5,995 nucleotides of DNA from an uncultured Bacteroidota bacterium (lineage in GTDB: Bacteria; Bacteroidota; Bacteroidia; Flavobacteriales; Flavobacteriaceae): NCBI GenBank assembly GCA_902517365.1, contig CABYCA010000029.1, positions 1-5,995 of the forward strand, read 5' to 3'. Shown piece after piece: positions 1 to 5,703 of this stretch (position 1 is its first letter; each line of letters opens with the position of its first letter). A model generated the notes under the pieces. The model was not told the DNA's origin, ran no database searches, and worked only from the letters and a program-made list of their open reading frames with translations. A program made the translations under genes and the position numbers.

Positions 1-2
1 AA

Positions 3-248
3 GATATTCAAATTGAAAGAAGTTTTCTTGAATTTGAGTCCTCTGATATTGATGTTACTAATTTACCAGATCATATAAAATATCTTCCCAGAAAACAAGC
101 CGCTGATTATCTTGGGCTTAGTGAAAGTACTCTTATCAGATATCATGAAAAAGGAAAATTAACTTGGATAGCACGCAGAAATAGAACTCCAATATATTCT
201 AGAGAGTCGCTAGATTTTTTTAACAAAACAAATCACGAAAAACATTAA
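3..248 (+). CDS. Helix-turn-helix (excisionase/MerR-like) protein, 3' end only
   Basis: An open frame enters from the left edge and ends at TAA 246-248, giving the last 81 residues; the start lies outside the window. The C-terminal half reads LPRKQAADYLGLSESTLIRY followed by a HEKGKL turn, a basic patch (ARRNR) and YSRESLDFF. This is the layout of the HTH_17/excisionase-type winged helix: helix 1 'RKQAADYLG', recognition helix 'SESTLIRY', then the 'GKL' wing and a closing 'sreSLdfF' helix. Such proteins bind DNA as small transcription factors or as excisionases of integrative elements. The visible N-terminal part is acidic (FEFES...DID) and not recognised. The gene ends 23 bp before the next start on the same strand, so it may be the first gene of the dgcA-dgcN operon and could regulate it, but no operator is proven. 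No integrase or other mobile-element gene is visible. The domain is fairly secure; the role is open. Confidence 0.75.
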   Translation, partial: DIQIERSFLEFESSDIDVTNLPDHIKYLPRKQAADYLGLSESTLIRYHEKGKLTWIARRNRTPIYSRESLDFFNKTNHEKH

Positions 249-253
249 CTTAG

Positions 254-279
254 ATTATCATTCTAAGAATAATGATAAT
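254..279. repeat. Inverted repeat spanning the dgcA start codon
   Basis: The arms ATTATCATT (254-262) and AATGATAAT (271-279) are perfect 9-bp reverse complements separated by 8 bp. The right arm contains the dgcA ATG (272-274). A competing 6-bp stem, CTTAGA (249-254) with TCTAAG (262-267), overlaps the left arm. In RNA either stem would be weak because it is mostly A-U. As DNA it has the size and symmetry of a dimeric regulator site. A chance 9-bp arm somewhere in 6 kb of AT-rich sequence is quite possible, so function is uncertain; the placement over the start codon is the reason to record it. Confidence 0.4.
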
Positions 280-1309
280 AAACTTTCATACTGTAAGTAT
301 TAAAAAAAAATTTCCTCTTCAAATTAGTAGAGGGACACATGATAAGTCGCAGAATCTTTTTGTTGAAATCATAAAAGATGGTATTACTGCATGGGGGGAA
401 TGTGCACCAGGAAAAACAGAAGGAGCGTCGTCAGCCAAAGAAGTTGAAATACATCTAAAAAGATTAATTGACTCTAAATTAGATACTCTTTCTCTACATG
501 AAGTTAACCAAAGAGCCAAAGAATTAAATATACCACCATGTGCTTTTGCAGGTTTTGATATTGCATTATGGGACTGGAAGGCAAAAAAAGCTAATATGTC
601 TTTAAAAGATTTATTAGGACTTCCTTCACCTCATGTCCCTACATCTTTAACTATAGGTATCAATCCTCCAGAAATTGTAAAAGATAGGGTAGAATTAATA
701 TTAAAAAACTCTCAAGTAAGGGCCTTAAAAATTAAACTAGGTTCAAAAGAGGGCATAGAATATGATAAAATGATCTACTCTCAGGTAATAGAATCAACTA
801 AACATTCTGATATTGCTATTCGTGTTGATGCAAATGGAGGATGGTCTCTAGAAGAAGCAAAGTCTATGATGAAATGGTTAGCTAAGAGAGGGGCAGAGTA
901 CATTGAGCAACCTTTAGTTGAAGGTGATGAAGATAGGCTTAAATTTTTATTTGAAGGGAGGCTACTTCCAGTTTTTATTGATGAATCATGTAGATCTGCT
1001 AAAGATGTAGCACAACATTATCAATATATTGATGGAATTAATTTAAAGCTAATGAAATGTGGTGGAATTACTGAGGCTTTAAATATATTACATGTTGCAA
1101 AAGCCCATGGCTTAAAGACTATGATTGGTTGTATGAGTGAATCATCAGTGAGTATATCAGCAGGAGCATCAATTACTGGTATTATTGATTATGTTGACTT
1201 AGATTCTCATTATAATCTAGACCCAGACCCTAGTGAAGGATCTTCAATGGTTAATGGTGTTACAATGATAAACTCGCTTCCTGGACATGGAGCAAGATTA
1301 AAAATTTAA
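272..1309 (+). CDS. dgcA: Dipeptide epimerase / N-acetyl-D-glutamate racemase (enolase superfamily)
   Basis: A complete 345-residue enzyme of the muconate-lactonising-enzyme subgroup of the enolase superfamily, predicted cytoplasmic. The N-terminal capping domain (about 1-120) holds ISRG (R20) and the WGECAP loop. The barrel shows the catalytic KxK pair (K153, K155), the Mg2+ ligands D186 (RVDANGG), E212 (IEQP) and D237 (IDES), the opposing lysine K259 (NLKLMKCGG), the CMSES loop (287-291) and a late DLD motif (309-311). Lysines on both faces fit 1,1-proton transfer, meaning epimerisation or racemisation. R20 and DLD resemble L-Ala-D/L-Glu epimerases. The partner gene 4 bp downstream is of the DgcN type, and in the described D-glutamate pathway DgcA converts N-acetyl-D-Glu to N-acetyl-L-Glu. 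I therefore favour DgcA, with muropeptide dipeptide epimerase as the alternative. The ATG at 272 fits the family length and has no Shine-Dalgarno. An A9 run at codons 11-13 is a possible slippage site. Confidence 0.85.
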   Translation: MIINFHTVSIKKKFPLQISRGTHDKSQNLFVEIIKDGITAWGECAPGKTEGASSAKEVEIHLKRLIDSKLDTLSLHEVNQRAKELNIPPCAFAGFDIALWDWKAKKANMSLKDLLGLPSPHVPTSLTIGINPPEIVKDRVELILKNSQVRALKIKLGSKEGIEYDKMIYSQVIESTKHSDIAIRVDANGGWSLEEAKSMMKWLAKRGAEYIEQPLVEGDEDRLKFLFEGRLLPVFIDESCRSAKDVAQHYQYIDGINLKLMKCGGITEALNILHVAKAHGLKTMIGCMSESSVSISAGASITGIIDYVDLDSHYNLDPDPSEGSSMVNGVTMINSLPGHGARLKI

Positions 1310-1313
1310 ATTT

Positions 1314-2345
1314 ATGTTGGAGCAAAAAGATAAAATCGCAATCTGGATGGAGTCAAGCATTGATGATGATTACGGTAAAATGGGCATAAGCGCACTTAGA
1401 TATCTTGATAATGAAATATTATGTGTTATAGATTCCGTCTTTGCAGGTAAAAATATTTCAGAGGTTTCAATAATAAATAAAGATATTCCGATAGTTAAAA
1501 ATATTTCAGAGGCAAACTCAATGGGTGCAAATGTACTTTTGTTAGGGGTTTTGACTTCAGGAGGACATAGACCTAAGTCATGGAATAATATTATAATAGA
1601 AGCCTTGAAATTTGGTATGTCTATTATTAACGGATTACATGACCAAGTTTATCCTGACTTCTCAAAATACTTAACCAAAAAAAGTCAATGGATTTGGGAT
1701 ACAAGAGTACCTAGTTTTATACCACAAATTGGTTCTGCTAGAGCAGCAGATCTAAAAAATAAAAGGGTTTTAATGATTGGAACTGATATGGCAGCAGGAA
1801 AAATGACTATAGGATTAGAATTATTTTCATATTTAAAGGGGAAACAAATTAATAGTGGTTTTGTAGCTACTGGACAAGTTGGAATAACAATATCTGGAAA
1901 TGGAATTCCTTTAGATGCTTACAAACTTGATCATGCCTGTGGAGCTGTTGAAACAGCTGTTTTAGAGCAAAAAGAAAAAGATATTATAATAATTGAGGGG
2001 CAAGGTTCAATTTTACATCCTGGAAGTTCAGCTACACTACCTTTAATGAGAGGCTCATGCCCAACACATATGATTTTATGTCATATAGCTAGAAATGATT
2101 CATTAAGATCAATTAAAAAAATTAAAATTCCTGATTTACAAAAATTTATTAAACTTAATGAAGAGCTCGCTTCAGTTATTGGCACTTATTCAAAACCAAA
2201 AGTTATTGGTGTTGCTTTAAACACAACAATGATGACTGATAAAGTTGCTAAGGAATTTATAAAAAAAACTGAAATAGATACTGGCTTACCTTCAACAGAC
2301 ATTGTGAGATATGGTGGTGACAAGATTTTTAGTCAGCTACTCTAA
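1314..2345 (+). CDS. dgcN: DUF1611 family protein, likely D-glutamate N-acetyltransferase
   Basis: A 343-residue DUF1611 protein of normal family length. The N-terminal domain (about 1-140) is a Rossmann-like region with LLLGVLTSGGHRP (76-87) and a GLHD segment (107-110). The C-terminal domain is a P-loop fold: Walker A-like GTDMAAGKMT (156-165), FVATGQVGI (183-191), then IIEGQGSILHP (226-236), which are the hallmark DUF1611 motifs. Members called DgcN acetylate D-glutamate with acetyl-CoA, making the substrate for the DgcA racemase, so free D-glutamate can be turned into an L-form precursor. The gene starts 4 bp after dgcA on the same strand, implying co-transcription and probably coupled translation. 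TAA at 2343-2345 is immediately followed by the stop codon of the opposing gene. Residues 45-60 and 61-76 both begin with x-KNISE, from a 17-bp DNA repeat. The family is secure; the D-Glu acetyltransferase role is inferred from family and pairing. Confidence 0.85.
   Translation: MLEQKDKIAIWMESSIDDDYGKMGISALRYLDNEILCVIDSVFAGKNISEVSIINKDIPIVKNISEANSMGANVLLLGVLTSGGHRPKSWNNIIIEALKFGMSIINGLHDQVYPDFSKYLTKKSQWIWDTRVPSFIPQIGSARAADLKNKRVLMIGTDMAAGKMTIGLELFSYLKGKQINSGFVATGQVGITISGNGIPLDAYKLDHACGAVETAVLEQKEKDIIIIEGQGSILHPGSSATLPLMRGSCPTHMILCHIARNDSLRSIKKIKIPDLQKFIKLNEELASVIGTYSKPKVIGVALNTTMMTDKVAKEFIKKTEIDTGLPSTDIVRYGGDKIFSQLL
1448..1512 (+). repeat. 17-bp direct repeat inside dgcN, 48-bp period
   Basis: TAAAAATATTTCAGAGG occurs at 1448-1464 and again, identically, at 1496-1512. 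The offset is 48 bp (16 codons), so the frame is kept and both copies encode KNISE. The flanking bases differ. It could be the trace of a small in-frame duplication in the N-terminal domain, or reuse of the same codons. Confidence 0.6.
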
Positions 2346-2795
2346 CTATTTACAATGATAATCAGCAGCTCTTGTTGCTATCTGATTATTTGGTTTAACA
2401 TTTACTTTATAACCCAACGAGTTTGCCCAACCTTTAGTTGCAGATATTAACTTATTAGACTTAAAACTCTCATCTGAGTTGTAATCCATATCAATCTCAA
2501 CCTGAATACTAACTTGATTTGTCAGCCACTCAGCAACCTTAATACTGTATTCTGCTTCTAACCAAAGTCTCTTCCATATATCATTAATAGCTGCACAAGA
2601 GGATTTGCTTAAAATGTAATGAACACCCCTAGTTCCTAGTCTGTATGCTATAACACTAGTATAATTTGTTTTTTTACCCACATTTTGTGAGTCAGATCCA
2701 ATATGAATTTTAGCGTGAGGATATTCTTTTAAAATAGAGAGTGTGTGGTCCACTGGATCAATATTATTTCCATTTATGTCTTTAAATAATCTCAT
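2346..2795 (-). CDS. YkuK-like ribonuclease H-like protein (DUF458)
   Basis: A complete 149-residue protein matching the YkuK/DUF458 family, which adopts an RNase H fold; no cellular role is established that I can rely on. Visible hallmarks are HIGSDSQ (31-37, acidic D35 on the first strand), a helix with RLWLEAEYSIKVAEWL (76-91, E80), VEIDMDYN (99-106, D102/D104) and the C-terminal TRAADYHCK (141-149, D145). D35, E80, D104 and D145 are placed like the four-carboxylate set of RNase H-like nucleases, so metal-dependent nuclease activity is plausible. It has no signal peptide or membrane segment. The gene is tail-to-tail with dgcN with no gap (its TAG is read from 2348-2346) and is divergent from the M20 gene. 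The start at 2795-2793 lies about 22 nt below a promoter-like TTGACA-N17-TATCCT. It looks like a housekeeping neighbour unrelated to amino-acid metabolism. Confidence 0.85.
   Translation of the reverse strand: MRLFKDINGNNIDPVDHTLSILKEYPHAKIHIGSDSQNVGKKTNYTSVIAYRLGTRGVHYILSKSSCAAINDIWKRLWLEAEYSIKVAEWLTNQVSIQVEIDMDYNSDESFKSNKLISATKGWANSLGYKVNVKPNNQIATRAADYHCK
2358..2389. terminator. Possible hairpin just past dgcN stop
   Basis: Two nested stems lie 12 nt after the dgcN stop: ATAATC (2358-2363) with GATTAT (2384-2389), and AGCAGC (2364-2369) with GTTGCT (2374-2379, one G-U pair) around a TCTT loop, leaving a 4-nt bulge on the 3' side. A downstream stretch ATTATTTGGTTT is only loosely T-rich. 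It could stop or protect the dgcN transcript, but it sits inside the coding 3' end of the YkuK-like gene and lacks a clean U-run, so this is a weak call. Confidence 0.25.
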
Positions 2796-2823
2796 GTTCT
2801 AAAATAAATATTATTTGTAAATT

Positions 2824-2852
2824 AGGATATTAAGAAACTCTTAAATTGTCAA
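2824..2852 (-). promoter_or_regulatory. Candidate promoter for the YkuK-like gene
   Basis: Read on the - strand, TTGACA (2852-2847) is followed after exactly 17 bp by TATCCT (2829-2824). This is a perfect -35, optimal spacing and a 4/6 -10 by the general sigma-70 consensus. Transcription would begin near 2817, leaving a leader of about 20 nt before the ATG. The -35 box ends 3 bp before the start codon of the divergent M20 gene. Bacteroidota normally use a TTTG/TAnnTTTG promoter, which is not seen here, so relevance depends on the true lineage. Confidence 0.4.
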
Positions 2853-2855
2853 ATA

Positions 2856-4289
2856 ATGAAAAAAACTCTTGCAATTTTATTATTATCTGTGTCATTTACA
2901 ACTATTCAATCTCAAAGCATCAATAAATTAAAAAAAGAATTATTGAGCTCTATAGAACAAAAAACTTCAGATCTAACCTCATTAAGTGACAAAATTTGGG
3001 AAGCAGCTGAAGTAGCATTTAGAGAAGATAGATCTGCTAAATATTTAATTGAATATGCTGAAGCAAATGGATTAATAATTGAGAAAGGTTTAGCTGGAAT
3101 GCCAACCGCATTTTCTGCAACATATGGTGAGGGCAAACCAGTTATAGGGATTATTGGGGAATTTGATGCGCTTCCGGGCTTATCTCAAATCAAAGCTCCA
3201 TATAGAGATGAATTAATTAAAGGAGGAGCAGGACATGGTTGTGGTCATAATTTATTTGGAACAGCGAGCTTAGGTGCTGCTATTGCTATAAAAGAGTTGA
3301 TTGAAAAAGGTGACCTGTCAGGAACTGTAAAATTTTTTGGAACACCTGCCGAAGAAAAGTTTTTTGGAAAACTATGGATGATAAGAGAAGGTGTTTTTGA
3401 TGATGTTGATATCTGTATGGACTGGCATCCAGCAGATAATACAGAGGCTAATGTTCAACCATCTCTTGCACTTGTTGACTTTATGGTTGAATTTACTGGA
3501 CAATCTGCTCACGCTTCAATGGACCCATGGAATGCGAGGGCGGCAAATGATGCACTAGAGTTATATACATCAGGAATTAATGCATATAGAGAACATGTTA
3601 AACCTTCAGTTAGGATGCACTATCATATTCAGGATGCAGGACAAGTTGTAAATGTTGTCCCTGACTATTCAAGAATTTGGGTTAGAGTACGAGACATTAC
3701 AAAAGAAGGATTGCAACCTGTTTATGATCAGGTCAGAAAAATGGCTGGAGGTGCAGCTATAATGGCTAATGTCGACTATAAAGTTTCTTTAATTTCAGGT
3801 ATTCATGATCTTCTTCCAAATAGAGTTGGAGGTGCAGCTATGCAAAAAAACCTGGAGACTCTTGGAGATATTCAGTATTCGCAAGAAGAGATAGACTTTG
3901 CCTTAGAAATGCAAAGGAATAATGGAAAACCAGAATTAGGTATTGATGGTAAGATTCGTTCATTAAGAGAAACTCTCGAAAGTCCAGGAGGAGGCTCTAC
4001 TGATGTGGGAGATGTAAGTTATAATGTCCCTGTAATTAGCTTAGCGGCTACAACAGCACCAAAAGGTGTTCCATGGCATTCATGGTCAGTTGTTGCTAGT
4101 TCTGGTATGTCTATAGGTCATAAAGGTATGCTCCATGCAGCTAAAGCTCTTGGAATGACAATGGTTGATATATTTAAAAATAATAAATTACGAGAGGATA
4201 TTAAAAAAGAGTTTGATGAAAGAATTGGCGACTATGAGTATGATCCATTTCTAGATCCAGGCCCACCTCCAATAGACTATGTAGATTAA
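2856..4289 (+). CDS. Secreted M20-family amidohydrolase, AbgB-like
   Basis: A 477-residue zinc or manganese peptidase-fold amidohydrolase of the M20D/AbgB type. AbgB with AbgA cleaves p-aminobenzoyl-glutamate; relatives deacylate N-acyl amino acids. The N-terminus has KK, a hydrophobic core (about 4-17) and IQSQS, a Sec signal peptide probably cleaved near residue 19-20, so the enzyme should be periplasmic, unlike cytoplasmic E. coli AbgB. Metal-site motifs are EFDALPG (102-108), GHGCGHN (126-132; C129, H131), PAEE (164-167; E166 catalytic base, E167 ligand), DWHP (189-192; H191) and IGHKGMLHAAKALG (H422). The dimerisation domain inserts at about 205-320, with GQSAHAS (H219). GGGSTDVGDVS (378-388) and VPWHSW (405-410) are AbgB-like. 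All expected catalytic residues are present, and the proline-rich acidic tail ends in DYVD. Its stop overlaps that of the convergent symporter by 4 bp. The substrate is not determined; an N-acyl-glutamate is attractive given the dgc genes. Confidence 0.85.
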   Translation: MKKTLAILLLSVSFTTIQSQSINKLKKELLSSIEQKTSDLTSLSDKIWEAAEVAFREDRSAKYLIEYAEANGLIIEKGLAGMPTAFSATYGEGKPVIGIIGEFDALPGLSQIKAPYRDELIKGGAGHGCGHNLFGTASLGAAIAIKELIEKGDLSGTVKFFGTPAEEKFFGKLWMIREGVFDDVDICMDWHPADNTEANVQPSLALVDFMVEFTGQSAHASMDPWNARAANDALELYTSGINAYREHVKPSVRMHYHIQDAGQVVNVVPDYSRIWVRVRDITKEGLQPVYDQVRKMAGGAAIMANVDYKVSLISGIHDLLPNRVGGAAMQKNLETLGDIQYSQEEIDFALEMQRNNGKPELGIDGKIRSLRETLESPGGGSTDVGDVSYNVPVISLAATTAPKGVPWHSWSVVASSGMSIGHKGMLHAAKALGMTMVDIFKNNKLREDIKKEFDERIGDYEYDPFLDPGPPPIDYVD

Positions 4290-5635
4290 ATCCAAGATCT
4301 TGACCTCATCTCTCTTGTTACTATACCTGATAAATATATTATTGCAATCATATTAGGAATTGCCATTAATGCAAAGGCAATATCTATTAATCCAATAACA
4401 ATTTCAACAGTAAGGATTGATGATATAACTATTGCAGCTATATAAATTAAATTGTAATATTTCCCCTTTTTTGGTGTTGTCAAAAAACCAAAACACTTAA
4501 CACCGTAATATGAATATGTGAAAAGTGTAGATATTCCAAATATTGAAATCATAATAATTAAAATATAATCGCCAAAACCAAAGAATAATCTTCTAAATGC
4601 TTCTAAAGAAAGAACAATACCATTTAGATCACTTTCAAGATAAGCACCACTTATAATTATAATTAATCCAGTTATTGTACATACTAAAATTGTGTCCAAA
4701 ACTGGTCCAAGCATACCTACTAACCCCTCATCTGTTCCAAGTTTAGTAGATGACTGACCATGGTAAATTGGTGCTAAACCTACACCACTCTCACTTGAAA
4801 AAACAGCTCTACGAATCCCAATTAAAACAAGCCCCCAGAAACCACCTTGAACCATTGTATTAAAATTAAAAGCCTCATTAAAAATTAATAAAACAGTTGA
4901 AGGAATAATACTTGCATTTGATACTAAAATAAATAATCCTAAAATGAAATAAAGGATTACCATAATTGGGACTAATCCTGAGGTTACACGTACAATAGAT
5001 TTAAGCCCTCCAAAGATTACAAACGAAGTAAAAATTGTAAAAATAACACCTATTATAAGTTTCCAATTATTATTACCTATGTCTAACACAGCATTTGGGT
5101 TAAGAACATCTATGTATGATTGAGTTAATTGATTAGCAGTAAATGCAGGAAGGACTCCAATCAGTCCTGCAAGGGAAAACCATATCGCTAGAGATTTGCC
5201 CCATTTTTTTATTCCTAACGTCATATAATACATTGGACCACCTAAATAGTATCCATTTTCATCTTTTTCTCTTAAACTAACAGCTAATGAGCAGGAAAAA
5301 AATTTAATTGTAGCACCAATAAGCGCAGTAACCCACATCCAAACTAGGACACCGGGACCACCTTGGTGAATTGCAATTGAAACACCTGAAATATTTCCAA
5401 GACCAACAGTTGCAGCAAGAACAGCTGATAATGCTTGAAATCTTGAAATACCAATTGTTGAATTGTCATTTTTTAAAAGTAGCTTAAAACCTTGATTAAT
5501 TTTTATTAAAGGCCTTGCCTTAGAAATAAATGTTAAATAAATTCCACCTCCAATTATTAGGACAAGCATTAACCAATTTAATGGTATAATAATCTGATTT
5601 ATATAGCCCTCAATACTCTCAAATGCTTCATGCAT
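4286..5635 (-). CDS. Alanine/glycine:cation symporter (AGCS family)
   Basis: A 449-residue inner-membrane transporter of the AGCS family, which imports alanine, glycine or D-alanine with Na+ or H+. Around ten to eleven hydrophobic segments are visible, from about 20-38 through 415-437. The family signature GLGNISGVSIAI (78-89) leads into GGPGVLVWMW (92-101) and then GGPMYY (132-137). A second conserved block is SSESGVGLAPIYHG (280-293), where most relatives have F-S-N-E-A-G, followed by GLVGMLGPVLDT (304-315) and CTITGLII (319-326). The length is normal and the frame is intact. The start at 5635-5633 gives a short N-terminal tail before the first membrane segment, as in relatives. The gene converges on the M20 gene, the two TAA stops sharing TTAA (4286-4289), and diverges from the HisC-like gene across 68 bp. 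Substrate choice among alanine, glycine and D-amino acids cannot be read from the sequence. Confidence 0.92.
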   Translation of the reverse strand: MHEAFESIEGYINQIIIPLNWLMLVLIIGGGIYLTFISKARPLIKINQGFKLLLKNDNSTIGISRFQALSAVLAATVGLGNISGVSIAIHQGGPGVLVWMWVTALIGATIKFFSCSLAVSLREKDENGYYLGGPMYYMTLGIKKWGKSLAIWFSLAGLIGVLPAFTANQLTQSYIDVLNPNAVLDIGNNNWKLIIGVIFTIFTSFVIFGGLKSIVRVTSGLVPIMVILYFILGLFILVSNASIIPSTVLLIFNEAFNFNTMVQGGFWGLVLIGIRRAVFSSESGVGLAPIYHGQSSTKLGTDEGLVGMLGPVLDTILVCTITGLIIIISGAYLESDLNGIVLSLEAFRRLFFGFGDYILIIMISIFGISTLFTYSYYGVKCFGFLTTPKKGKYYNLIYIAAIVISSILTVEIVIGLIDIAFALMAIPNMIAIIYLSGIVTREMRSRSWI

Positions 5636-5682
5636 ATTGTAAATTAATCATTAAATTTTGAAATGAATACTTTCTTTTTTAA

Positions 5683-5691
5683 ATTATATCA
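5683..5691 (-). promoter_or_regulatory. Candidate extended -10 promoter for the symporter gene
   Basis: On the - strand, TGATATAAT (5691-5683) is an exact extended -10 (TGnTATAAT). The leader to the ATG at 5635 would be about 40 nt. No good -35 sits at the usual distance; the nearest, TTGCAT at 5709-5704, has only a 15-bp spacer and overlaps the start codon of the divergent gene. On the + strand a much weaker pair, TTGAAA (5658-5663) and TAAATT (5680-5685), could serve the HisC-like gene. AT-rich DNA produces such matches often. Confidence 0.35.
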
Positions 5692-5703
5692 AAATAAAAA
5701 ATT

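Noticed and set aside
319..519. Minus-strand open frame of 66 codons
   Set aside because: Lies wholly inside dgcA on the other strand, with no recognisable domain; a shadow of the real gene.
2810..2817. ATTATTTG as a Bacteroidota -7 element for the M20 gene
   Set aside because: Only the TTTG half matches TAnnTTTG, and no TTG is placed properly upstream.
2912..3136. Minus-strand open frame of 74 codons
   Set aside because: Antisense to the start of the M20 amidohydrolase, whose catalytic motifs establish the true frame.
3746..3841. 15-bp direct repeat TGGAGGTGCAGCTAT at 3746-3760 and 3827-3841
   Set aside because: Both copies encode GGAA(M/I)-type segments in the amidohydrolase, the second next to a family-typical LPN motif; codon reuse is a sufficient explanation.
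4293..4302. 10-bp perfect palindrome CAAGATCTTG near the convergent stops
   Set aside because: It lies in the symporter C-terminal codons, has no loop for a terminator and no T-run; probably chance.
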